DNA of 64,000 nt. Origin: CAXBPY01 sp003455275 (lineage in GTDB: Bacteria > Bacteroidota > Bacteroidia > Chitinophagales > UBA10324). A model generated the notes under the pieces. It made no database searches. It was not told the DNA's origin and saw only the letters and a program-made list of their open reading frames with translations. A program made the translations under genes and the position numbers. Positions 38,078-46,536 of this stretch are shown here, piece by piece (the stretch's first letter is position 1; each line of letters starts with the position of its first letter). The DNA lies in NCBI GenBank assembly GCA_963977675.1, contig CAXBPY010000001.1, forward strand, positions 55,477 through 119,476. Reading direction: 5' to 3'.

Positions 38078-39211
38078 CTAATTCTCTGCTGAGCGGTTTT
38101 CACTTTCTGTAGATACAATTTTTGCAGTATCCTTATCTGATTCCTTATCGCCTGCCTTCTTCAACTCATTGATCATCTTATCAATTTTTGCCTGAAGCTC
38201 TTCGTTTGTCTTTTTTATATCTGAAATCTTTTTTTCTTTCTCCTCAATCCACGAATCAATTCTTTGATTGTAAGCTCCGCTTCTTGCAGAATTTTTTTCT
38301 TCTTTTAACTGTTCAACCTGCTCCTCAGCTTGTAAAATAATTGATGAATTCTTTGCAACTAACTGAGTAAATCTTTCTAAAGCTGATTTGGTTTTATTAA
38401 TCCACTCTTGTTTTTTGAGTTTGAATTCTTCCTGTTGCCTCTTTCTCTCTTCACGAAGGTGAACTTTTTTCAATTTAATTTTTTCGTTTGCATCATCCCA
38501 TATTTTGTTCAGCATCTTTTTTATTTCCTCCGAGAAATCGTGTCCCATATCAAATGTTCGCAACCTTTTTTGCAAATCCATTATGGCAGTTATTGCTTCA
38601 TAAGGATCTCCGTTTGAAGCGGTGTCTTCGATAGATGCTACTTCAGTCTTGCATAAATTGAAATTCACCTCACGAATGTTTTTCTTACCGTCATTTGATT
38701 TTTCCCGAACTTGCTTCCACATGTTCCAGAGTTCGTCCATATCATTTATGCCAAGTCGAACAGCTGATGATTCTTCTGAAAAATCGTTTACAATTTTTCT
38801 TGCATAGTCCATATCAACTTTTCCCGCCTTGAGCCACTCAGAAGTTTGACGAAGAATATTCAGGCATTCCTGATAATGTTCATCAATCATTTTTTCTGCT
38901 TCTTCAATCCTGGCTTTATATACCGATTTCTTTTGGTCAATGAATTTTTGCTTCTGAACATTCATTTCCTCTCTAAACGCCTGCACTCTTGAGCTTGCGG
39001 TATTAAATCGATTTAGCAGTTCTGTTGAATCTTCTTTTTTCAATAATGGATTGAGGCCTCTGAATAATGCATTTGCGTTTTTCAGGCGGTCATGAAAATT
39101 TCGGATGTCATCTTCTTTGCTGAATTGAAATTTTTCAAGCTCAGTAATTTCGTTTCGTAGTTGCTCCAGGTTTTTCTGCAGCATTTCAATTGATTGTTGA
39201 ACGGTGTCCAT
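38078..39211 (-). CDS. Cytoplasmic coiled-coil protein, DUF349-like
   Basis: 377 residues with no signal peptide. Almost entirely charged helix with heptad patterns (EMLQKNLEQLRNEITELEK, EERKRQQEEFKLKKQEW). The middle part with ELWNMWKQVREKSN and KIWDDANEKIKLKK resembles DUF349 repeats (typically LWxxFK..CD.FF), but the match is loose. A disordered acidic tail closes the protein. Function unknown; structural or RNA/ribosome-associated roles would be guesses. Confidence 0.8.
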   Translation of the reverse strand: MDTVQQSIEMLQKNLEQLRNEITELEKFQFSKEDDIRNFHDRLKNANALFRGLNPLLKKEDSTELLNRFNTASSRVQAFREEMNVQKQKFIDQKKSVYKARIEEAEKMIDEHYQECLNILRQTSEWLKAGKVDMDYARKIVNDFSEESSAVRLGINDMDELWNMWKQVREKSNDGKKNIREVNFNLCKTEVASIEDTASNGDPYEAITAIMDLQKRLRTFDMGHDFSEEIKKMLNKIWDDANEKIKLKKVHLREERKRQQEEFKLKKQEWINKTKSALERFTQLVAKNSSIILQAEEQVEQLKEEKNSARSGAYNQRIDSWIEEKEKKISDIKKTNEELQAKIDKMINELKKAGDKESDKDTAKIVSTESENRSAEN

Positions 39212-39297
39212 GATTGTAACGATGTATTTATTTAAAACAATGAATGATTCAAAAGTATTTATTTCAAATATTGAAGCGCAAACTATTCGTCGAAATA

Positions 39298-39816
39298 TCA
39301 GAGAATTTTTTTCATAAGCAAATCGGTTGTAACATCTTCTCCCAAAACAAAAAGATGAGAACCATAAATTTCATATCCAAAACTTTTATAAAATTCAATT
39401 GCCTGGAAGTTCTGTTCCCACACTCCCAGCCAGATGACTTCGTAATTTTCCACAATAGCAAAATCAATGGCGGTGTTCATTAATTTTCTTCCAATTCCTC
39501 TTCTAAAATATTCTTCCATGACATACATACGCTGTATTTCAATAGCTTTTTTACCTCCCAAATCTCCTTCAGAACTATTGTGCTTCAATTGAACATAAGC
39601 AATAAGATTAGTTTCTGTTTCTGCTAAAAAATGTATAATGCCATTATCAGATAAATCAGAATTTATTTTTTCAATTGAAAAATTATCTCTCATGTAGCTC
39701 TGCATATCTGCTTCGGTATTTGTTGGCCTCCATTTTTTATAAAAAGTTTCTGCCTCAAGATTGCGTAAGTTTTCTGCGTCCGTTTTTACAGCTTTTCTTA
39801 TTTTCAAATTTTCCAT
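39298..39816 (-). CDS. GNAT family N-acetyltransferase
   Basis: 172 residues. Motif A for acetyl-CoA binding is seen as MYVMEEYFRRGIGRKLMNTAI (the R-R-G-I-G-R loop), and motif B as VIWLGVWEQNFQAIEFYKSFGYEIYG (in part). These are typical of the ribosomal-protein/small-molecule acetyltransferase branch, where LGV.E.N..A...Y...GF is the hallmark. The substrate cannot be told. Isolated gene, divergent from the tandem type B cargo genes. Confidence 0.9.
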   Translation of the reverse strand: MENLKIRKAVKTDAENLRNLEAETFYKKWRPTNTEADMQSYMRDNFSIEKINSDLSDNGIIHFLAETETNLIAYVQLKHNSSEGDLGGKKAIEIQRMYVMEEYFRRGIGRKLMNTAIDFAIVENYEVIWLGVWEQNFQAIEFYKSFGYEIYGSHLFVLGEDVTTDLLMKKIL

Positions 39817-39952
39817 TTCGCTATGATGTTTATTTGCAATATAAATTCAGGTACAGGAATTAATTATTTGCAGAATCGAATGAAGTAGTAAGAATAAATA
39901 ATGATAGAACCAGTTTATAGATTTGCTAAATTTACTTTAGTCGCCTATTAAA

Positions 39953-42082
39953 ATGATAGTGAAAAAAGGGTTTTTACTTTTAATGTTTCTGATTTCAGTA
40001 ACATGCAGAATTCTTGCTCAAAATGTTAGCGCGGGCAATGATACCACGATTTGTTCAGGAACATCAGTTACGCTGCATGCACAAGTTGATTCAGCTGGTG
40101 CTATAACTCAACTAAACCTTCCTGACGACCATTACAGTTCTGTTGTTGATTTGGGTTTCAATTTTAATTATTATGGCAACACTTATCATAAGTGCCTGCT
40201 TTCAACAAATGTCTATATTTATTTTGACACGACTGAAGCAAATGGATATTCTGTATGGCCAATCAATTTAGCAATTCCTACAACAGATCCTTCAGTACCA
40301 CAAAATTCTATTATGGGTCCGTGGCACGATGTTGATCCCTCGGTGTCACCTTTCGGAATTATGAGTTATGCAACATTTGGATCTGCACCTAACAGATATT
40401 TTGTTTTTAATTTCTGTGGAGTTCCAATGTTTTCATGCAACAACCTGTTATTTACGGGCCAAATAATTTTATATGAAGGATCTAATATTATAGAAACACA
40501 CATGACCAGTAAAGTTGTTTGCACAACATGGAATAATGGCGGGGCAGCCATCCATGGTCTTCATAATATTACCGGAACTCAGGCTTCAGTTGTTCCCAAT
40601 AGAAATTATCCAACCATCTGGACTACCTCTAATGACGGCCGGCGATTTACTCCAGATTCAAGTTTTGCTTCATACACTATTGATACAATACCATTTCAGC
40701 CAATTCCAATGTTAGGTAATTTGCAGTGGACAACTATGGCAGGTGCTTTTCTAGGCAACGATCAAAATGTGATAGTAACCCCGACCCAGACAACTTCTTA
40801 TATTGTAAACATGACTGATTGCGGAGTCGGCGCAGACACGGTAACAGTTTATGTTTCGCAGTTAGATACAACAACATTTAAATATAATCCTGCCTGTCCT
40901 AATAGCTTTGATGGATTCATCGGAGTAAATTGTTTAGGATCTGCACCTTTCACAATTACCTGGCAGGATCAACAAGGAAACACACTTCAAACTGTAACTT
41001 CATCAACAGGAAATGATACACTTTTTAATCTCGGTCCGGGTACTTATCACCTTACTGTAACAGATTCTATTGGTTGTGTGAAAAGTCATTATTACACATT
41101 ATCTGCTGTTAGTTATAATGCTCAATTTAATTATTCGCCTCTAATTAGTTGTAAAGGAATACCAACAGTTTATACAAACACCTCTACAGGTATCCCCGTT
41201 TCTTTCTCCTGGAATTTTGGCGATGGAGGAAATTCATCATTACAAAACCCAACACACACTTTTTCATCTTCCGGAAGCTACACCGTACAAATGATTGCAA
41301 CCTATGCCGGTGGATGCACTGATACTGCCACAAAAATTATTATAGTTCACGATCCTATTAATGCCGATTTCAATTGGCAGCCATCGAATATTTGTGATTC
41401 AGATACAGTTCAGTTTTATGATAATTCATCTCAGTTTCCGATTATATGGAATTGGACTTATGGAGATGGAAGTTTTGGATCTGGCGAAACTCCGACACAT
41501 CAATTTCAGGGAGGAGATTATACAATTAAGCTTGTTGCGACAGATTCATTGTGCGGAACAGATTCTATAGAAAAAGATTTAACTGTGTATTCTACTCCGC
41601 ACCCCAACATAGGACCGGATACAGGATTATGTTATGGAGAAACAATATTTTTAGATGCCGGTTACCCAAGTTTCACTCATTCCTGGTCTAATGGTGATCA
41701 AAATCAAATAACTTCAATTGAAGCGGGCGAACCTACCTATTACAGCGTTGCCGTGAATAACCATGGATGCATTGGGTACGATTCAATATACATTTTTCTA
41801 GAATGTAATGTGGCTGTACCATCAGGGTTTTCACCAAATGGTGATGGACACAATGATATTTTCAGGCCTTCAGGAAATAAGATAAAAGGATATTCAGTGA
41901 ATATTTTCAATCGCTGGGGTCAGGAAGTATTCAGTGGAGATTTTGGTGGAATAGATTATGGTTGGGACGGTAAATATTTAGGAGAAGATTGTGACATAGG
42001 AGTCTACATTTATGAAATGAAAATAGAGTATGTAAACAATGTGAAAGAAGAACTGAAAGGTAACATTACTCTGTTAAGATAA
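39953..42082 (+). CDS. T9SS type B cargo with PKD domains, paralogue 1 of a tandem pair
   Basis: 709 residues with signal peptide MIVKKGFLLLMFLISVTCRILAQ. A Bacteroidota motif, SAGNDTTICSGTSVTLHA, opens the mature part. It is followed by a ~250-residue globular domain (FNFNYYGNTYHKCLLSTN, RYFVFNFCGVPMFSCNN, IHGLHNITGTQASVVPNRNYP in part) that also occurs in the next gene. Then an SprB-like repeat (~310-390), two PKD domains (SFSWNFGDGGNSSLQNPTHTF in part; WNWTYGDGSFGSGETPTH) and a type B sorting domain (PSGFSPNGDGHNDIFRPSG ... GNITLLR). Probably a surface adhesin or gliding-associated protein. The next gene starts 54 bp on in the same transcription direction. Confidence 0.9.
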   Translation: MIVKKGFLLLMFLISVTCRILAQNVSAGNDTTICSGTSVTLHAQVDSAGAITQLNLPDDHYSSVVDLGFNFNYYGNTYHKCLLSTNVYIYFDTTEANGYSVWPINLAIPTTDPSVPQNSIMGPWHDVDPSVSPFGIMSYATFGSAPNRYFVFNFCGVPMFSCNNLLFTGQIILYEGSNIIETHMTSKVVCTTWNNGGAAIHGLHNITGTQASVVPNRNYPTIWTTSNDGRRFTPDSSFASYTIDTIPFQPIPMLGNLQWTTMAGAFLGNDQNVIVTPTQTTSYIVNMTDCGVGADTVTVYVSQLDTTTFKYNPACPNSFDGFIGVNCLGSAPFTITWQDQQGNTLQTVTSSTGNDTLFNLGPGTYHLTVTDSIGCVKSHYYTLSAVSYNAQFNYSPLISCKGIPTVYTNTSTGIPVSFSWNFGDGGNSSLQNPTHTFSSSGSYTVQMIATYAGGCTDTATKIIIVHDPINADFNWQPSNICDSDTVQFYDNSSQFPIIWNWTYGDGSFGSGETPTHQFQGGDYTIKLVATDSLCGTDSIEKDLTVYSTPHPNIGPDTGLCYGETIFLDAGYPSFTHSWSNGDQNQITSIEAGEPTYYSVAVNNHGCIGYDSIYIFLECNVAVPSGFSPNGDGHNDIFRPSGNKIKGYSVNIFNRWGQEVFSGDFGGIDYGWDGKYLGEDCDIGVYIYEMKIEYVNNVKEELKGNITLLR

Positions 42083-42136
42083 ATTTTAATTCAACAAAAC
42101 GAATCCAATACTTTTAAAAAAATAAATGAACTGAAA

Positions 42137-44308
42137 ATGAAAAAGCAACTTAACTCTTTTGCTATTCTTTCTGTTTTTTTTCTCTTGATAAATACAGGCG
42201 TTAAAGCACAAGCCCCTTCTTTTACCATTGGGAATGATACAACCATTTGTTCGATTCCATTAACGCTTCATGCTTCTGGAAGTACAGGATCGGGGCCATC
42301 TCCGATTTTTGTTCCATGTTCTGCATTTGGTTTTTCATGTGATGATAACTACTCGCAGGTAATTCCAATTGGTTTTACATTTAATTACTATGGCATTCCT
42401 CACACGCAATGTGTATTGGGAACTAATGGGCTTATCAACTTCGATGTGAGTGTAGCTGGTGGTTATTGTCAATGGCCTATCAGCAATGCAATTCCTTCAA
42501 CATCAAATCCTGCAAACTGCATTATGTTTCCATGGCAAGACATATATTATTTCACGAGTGGTCTGTTCTCATATGGAACATTTGGAACAGCGCCAAACAG
42601 AATTTTTGTTTTTGACTTTTGCCAGGCATCCATGTTTTCGTGTACCTCTTTAACTACCAGCCAGCAAGTGGTATTACATGAAACAACCAATGTCATCGAT
42701 ATATACCTTACAAACAAACCTCTTTGCAGTAACTGGAATAGTGGAGCAGCAATAGAAGGAGTTCAGGATCCTACTGGCCTCTTTGCTGATTGGGTTCCGG
42801 GTAGAAATTATCCCACCCAATGGACTGCAACTAATGATGGATATGAATTCACACCAAGCGGCCCAACAACTTACACTGTTGCATCTGTTCCATTTGCCCC
42901 GGTTCCAATGAATGCAATTGGGGGAATCACCTGGTATCAGAACGGCGGCGTTGTCGGTACTGATGATAGCTTAGTTATTAATCCTAGCCCAAATACTACA
43001 ACACAGTATATTGCTATTGCTAACTTATGTGGTGGAAGTGCAAGTGACACAATAAATGTTACTTATGATCCAATGACTTTAACCACTTCAACGATTGACC
43101 CAACTTGTGCTAATGCTGCGAACGGAAGTATTACAGCAACAGCTTCAGGAGCAGGTCCATATACTTATGTTTGGAAAGATTCATTAGGAAATGTTCTTCA
43201 GACTGATGCGAATATTAATGGCTCAAGTACCTTAAGCAATTTATATATGGGACCATATGTAGTTATTGCCACTGGTGCGCTTGGTTGTAATCTTCAACAT
43301 AACGATACATTATCAGCTGCCTTTTTTCAGGCTGACTTTACTTTTTCGCCAACCGGATATTGTGAAGATGCTCCTATGCAATTTACAGATGCATCAATTG
43401 GTGTAGCACCAATTCAGTGGAACTGGTCTTTTGGAGATTTAGGAACTTCAACTTCTATTCTTCAAAATCCAGTTTATTACTATTCTGATTCAGGGTTATA
43501 TACTGCCTCTTTGATAATCACCGTTCCCGGAGGATGTATGGATACAGTTACACACCAGATACAAGCCTGGCCTGATAACTCCGCTGCATTTGTATACACT
43601 CCAAACATTGCTTGTATTCACAGGAACATTAATTTCACTGATCAAAGCACTTATTATCCTGTTGCATGGAACTGGCTTACAAGTGATTTTGATTCTGCTA
43701 GCACATCATCTTTTTCACACACTTTCGATACCGCAGGAACTTATACTATCCGTCTTATTGAAATGGATAGTCTTTGCGGAGCCGATACAATTACTCAATT
43801 CATAAATGTATTCGACTATCCAATTACTGACATTGGAAAAGACACCGCAATTTGCCTTGGTTCGATAATTCAGTTGGATGCTGGTGTTCCGGGAATGAAA
43901 TACGAGTGGACAACAGGACAAACTACACAGACCATTTCAGTTTCTCCTAAAAAGCAAACCAAGTATGGGGTTACAATAGATAATCATGGTTGTATTTTCA
44001 CTGACGATATCGTTGTAAAAATTGAATGCGAGCTGTACCTTCCAAATGCATTTTCTCCTAACAGGGATGGATACAACGATATTTTCGTTCCATTTGGTTC
44101 AAAGGTCACTAGTTATCAAATGAGGATTTATTCCCGCTGGGGAGAACTTGTTTATGAATGCACTGGCGGCAGCGACTTGAAAAAAGGCTGGGATGGAATG
44201 TATAAAGAAGAACTTGCTTCAATGGGTGTATATGCTTATGTCGTAAAGGCCACATTTGTAAATAACGAGACTAAGGAATACAAAGGCAATGTCACTTTGC
44301 TGAGATAA
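42137..44308 (+). CDS. T9SS type B cargo with PKD domains, paralogue 2 of a tandem pair
   Basis: 723 residues, same domain order as its upstream neighbour: signal peptide (ending GVKAQ), an FTIGNDTTICSIPLTLHASG opening, the shared globular domain (FTFNYYGIPHTQCVLGTNG, RIFVFDFCQASMFSCTS), an SprB-like repeat (TLTTSTIDPTCANAANGSIT), two PKD domains, and a type B sorting domain (PNAFSPNRDGYNDIFVPFG ... GNVTLLR). Sequence identity to the neighbour is moderate, so this is an old tandem duplication. Ends at a strong terminator, so the pair likely forms one operon. Confidence 0.9.
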   Translation: MKKQLNSFAILSVFFLLINTGVKAQAPSFTIGNDTTICSIPLTLHASGSTGSGPSPIFVPCSAFGFSCDDNYSQVIPIGFTFNYYGIPHTQCVLGTNGLINFDVSVAGGYCQWPISNAIPSTSNPANCIMFPWQDIYYFTSGLFSYGTFGTAPNRIFVFDFCQASMFSCTSLTTSQQVVLHETTNVIDIYLTNKPLCSNWNSGAAIEGVQDPTGLFADWVPGRNYPTQWTATNDGYEFTPSGPTTYTVASVPFAPVPMNAIGGITWYQNGGVVGTDDSLVINPSPNTTTQYIAIANLCGGSASDTINVTYDPMTLTTSTIDPTCANAANGSITATASGAGPYTYVWKDSLGNVLQTDANINGSSTLSNLYMGPYVVIATGALGCNLQHNDTLSAAFFQADFTFSPTGYCEDAPMQFTDASIGVAPIQWNWSFGDLGTSTSILQNPVYYYSDSGLYTASLIITVPGGCMDTVTHQIQAWPDNSAAFVYTPNIACIHRNINFTDQSTYYPVAWNWLTSDFDSASTSSFSHTFDTAGTYTIRLIEMDSLCGADTITQFINVFDYPITDIGKDTAICLGSIIQLDAGVPGMKYEWTTGQTTQTISVSPKKQTKYGVTIDNHGCIFTDDIVVKIECELYLPNAFSPNRDGYNDIFVPFGSKVTSYQMRIYSRWGELVYECTGGSDLKKGWDGMYKEELASMGVYAYVVKATFVNNETKEYKGNVTLLR

Positions 44309-44331
44309 TATTTTTGGATCAAGGATTTAAG

Positions 44332-44363
44332 AGCCACTCTGATTTTTTCAGAGTGGCTTTTTT
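44332..44363 (+). terminator. Terminator of the tandem type B cargo operon
   Basis: AGCCACTCTGA pairs perfectly with TCAGAGTGGCT (11 bp) and is followed by TTTTTATTTC. The tail touches the convergent methyltransferase stop. Confidence 0.9.
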
Positions 44364-45105
44364 ATTTCTTCTCTCCTACTATCAAATAATGATCGAAAAA
44401 AAATTCCTTTTTCAATTTTTCAATTTTCAATATCCTAATTCCTCTTGCAGTTAAGTGAGATGAATATTCTTTGAGATTAAATTGGTGAGGATGAAGAATA
44501 TCTCCGGGGATCATACGGAATAAAAATCTGAAGAAAGAAAAATTATGTGCATCAATAGTGAGAACAATTAATCCTTTAGGTTTTAGAGAATGTATAAGCT
44601 TATCCAGCGCCAGATTGTACTCGTATACATGGTTAATTACATTCATGCAAAACACCACATCAAAAATATTTTCAAACTCAAAATCCTCGATCCGCTTTTC
44701 AAGAAATGTTACATACCTGTAATTACTTTGATCGAAAAAATTATGGTGTAGTCGATACTCTTTAAGCAAAGGATCACTTGCAGTTACTTTATAATTTTCA
44801 AGAGCCATAAATATTCCGGCAGGACCGCAACCGGCATCCAGCACACTGCAACTGTCAGTCAGATTTTTTCCCTTATCAATCAGTTGCACTTTCTCGAGTA
44901 GTTCTTTCCAATAATTTTTTTTCCATTTCAAATATTCCGGAGGGGATTTTTTTCTTAAATAATTATTCCACCACTTTTTTTCAAAGTACTGTGCTAACCT
45001 CCATCTCATGTTCGAATTATTATTTTTAAAATATTGGCCGCCTTCAGTCCCAATTTTTATTTCTGAAATCAATTCGGTTTGGTTATGTCTTAGGTTTGAT
45101 TTCAT
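44362..45105 (-). CDS. Class I SAM-dependent methyltransferase
   Basis: 247 residues. Motif I is CSVLDAGCGPAGIFMAL, with an acidic residue in the VTASDPL loop for SAM ribose binding, motif IV-like VFCMNVINHVYEYNLALDKL and post-IV LKPKGLIVLTIDAHN. The N-terminal ~70 residues, rich in Trp/Lys (KKWWNNYLRKKSPPEYLKWKK in part), are outside the fold. The substrate is unknown; the overall style resembles ubiquinone/menaquinone or lipid methyltransferases. Convergent with the cargo operon, divergent from the Smr gene with 26 bp between starts. Confidence 0.85.
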   Translation of the reverse strand: MKSNLRHNQTELISEIKIGTEGGQYFKNNNSNMRWRLAQYFEKKWWNNYLRKKSPPEYLKWKKNYWKELLEKVQLIDKGKNLTDSCSVLDAGCGPAGIFMALENYKVTASDPLLKEYRLHHNFFDQSNYRYVTFLEKRIEDFEFENIFDVVFCMNVINHVYEYNLALDKLIHSLKPKGLIVLTIDAHNFSFFRFLFRMIPGDILHPHQFNLKEYSSHLTARGIRILKIEKLKKEFFFDHYLIVGEKK

Positions 45106-45131
45106 CTCCGCATTACTTTTGTTTGCTCACA

Positions 45132-46130
45132 ATGAAACAATATTTTAATCAAGGCGACAAAGTAACTCTCATTCACACAAAGGAGATTGCAACCGTGCGC
45201 CGCATTGCAAATGGAATGGTGTATGTTGATCTCGATGGAGATGAAATTCCTGTTTACACTGAAGATATTTCCCTTCTTCAGGCTGGGCATAAATCAGAAC
45301 ATCACCCGCGCAACAATAATCAGCCCGTTCAATTAAAACAGAAACAAAATGTTCCTGTAGAAAAAATTGTTTCACTTGAGAATGGCCTTTCCCTAGTGAT
45401 GGAGCCTTTTACCAATCAGGAACAGAAAAATGCACTTTCAGTTTTTATTCATAATGGATTTGGGTTTGCAGTTCACTTCAGCATTCTCATTGATTTTGCC
45501 GATGGAAGCAGTTTGAATCACGAAGGTTTGCTCGCTGCAAAATCTAAGAAGCAACTTTTTTCATTCGAAGAAGATAAGCTGAATGAAAAGCCAAACATTT
45601 ATCTCAGCACATGGAAAGTAAAAGGCGACGAGAATGAAACAGAGATGCGAATTCGTGCTACTTCGCATTTTAAGAAGAAGAGAAAATTCAGTGGGTTTGA
45701 CAGCGAAGTTTTCGTTTATGAAATATTTATGGAATGGCCCGGAAGAAGAAGTGAAATAGAACGACACTCAATTTCGAAAGAAGAACTGAAGACGCTGATC
45801 GAACAAAATAAAATTTCAGAATATCAGCAATCAGCTGATATGAAAACCGGGGGCACTGAGGAAATTGATTTGCATGCCGGCTCCCTTGGAATTAATGAGC
45901 GCGAATTAAGCGCCGGTGAAATATTGAATAAGCAGCTTTCAGTGTTTAAGAATGTGCTGAATCGTGCTATGGTCAATAAGCGAGACCGGCTTATTGTAAT
46001 TCACGGATATGGAAAAGGGAAACTTAAAAATGAAATAAGCAGGATATTGGATGAAGAGTATCCTTCGCTCATTTACAGAAATGAATATCACCATCGCTAC
46101 GGTAATGGTGCATCATTTATTGATCTTTGA
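45132..46130 (+). CDS. DUF2027 / Smr domain protein
   Basis: 332 residues from the ATG at 45132; an earlier in-frame start at 45096 would overlap the divergent methyltransferase gene, so it was not used. The N-terminus is a KOW-like small barrel (FNQGDKVTLIHTKEIATVRRI...VYVDLDGDEIPVYTEDI). The middle (~residues 80-220) is the DUF2027 beta domain. The C-terminus is an Smr domain: EIDLHAGSLG (D-L-H), RDRLIVIHGYGKGKLKNEI (HGxGxG), RNEYHHRYGNGASFIDL. Smr domains nick or bind nucleic acids, as in MutS2; a role in RNA or ribosome processing is inferred only. Confidence 0.9.
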   Translation: MKQYFNQGDKVTLIHTKEIATVRRIANGMVYVDLDGDEIPVYTEDISLLQAGHKSEHHPRNNNQPVQLKQKQNVPVEKIVSLENGLSLVMEPFTNQEQKNALSVFIHNGFGFAVHFSILIDFADGSSLNHEGLLAAKSKKQLFSFEEDKLNEKPNIYLSTWKVKGDENETEMRIRATSHFKKKRKFSGFDSEVFVYEIFMEWPGRRSEIERHSISKEELKTLIEQNKISEYQQSADMKTGGTEEIDLHAGSLGINERELSAGEILNKQLSVFKNVLNRAMVNKRDRLIVIHGYGKGKLKNEISRILDEEYPSLIYRNEYHHRYGNGASFIDL

Positions 46131-46137
46131 AATACCT

Positions 46138-46517
46138 GTTGCAGAAACAGAATTGTCGTCCCGAATTTATTTCGGGAAGGAAAGTCCGGACAGCATAGGG
46201 CACCGCACCATCTAACTGATGGGATTTAGTTACGCGAGTAATTGAAGACAGAAAGTGTCACAGAAAATAACCGTCCCGATGTAAAAATCGGGACAAGGGT
46301 GAAAACGGGAGGTAAGAGCTCACGAATCGTACAAGCAATTGTATGATTGGAAAAACCTTGCGGGCTGAAAGGTCAAATAAATTCCGCTCAGATGTTGCCC
46401 GCATCTCGCTTGCGAAAGCAAGAGGCGGAACGGGTTGACTGCTTGATCACGATTGTGAAATCGTGACCAGATAAATGACAATTGAGAAACAGAATCCGGC
46501 TTATTAATTTCTGCAAC
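46138..46517 (+). ncRNA. rnpB: RNase P RNA (M1-type, catalytic subunit)
   Basis: About 380 nt. P1 pairs GTTGCAGAAA (46138-46147) with TTTCTGCAAC (46508-46517). Conserved core segments are seen: GGAAGGAAAGTCCGGACAGC and AGGGCACCG after P3, GAAAGTGTCACAGAAAATAACCG, AAGGGTGAAAACGGGAGGTA then AGAGCTCAC, and the 3' AGATAAATGACAATTGAGAA then ACAGAATCCGGCTTA. The P3 and P12 hairpins both use TCCCGA/TCGGGA stems. It cleaves pre-tRNA 5' leaders. It lies in a 406-bp protein-free gap immediately after the Smr gene. Confidence 0.96.
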
Positions 46518-46536
46518 AAGTATTTCTTCATTCACA

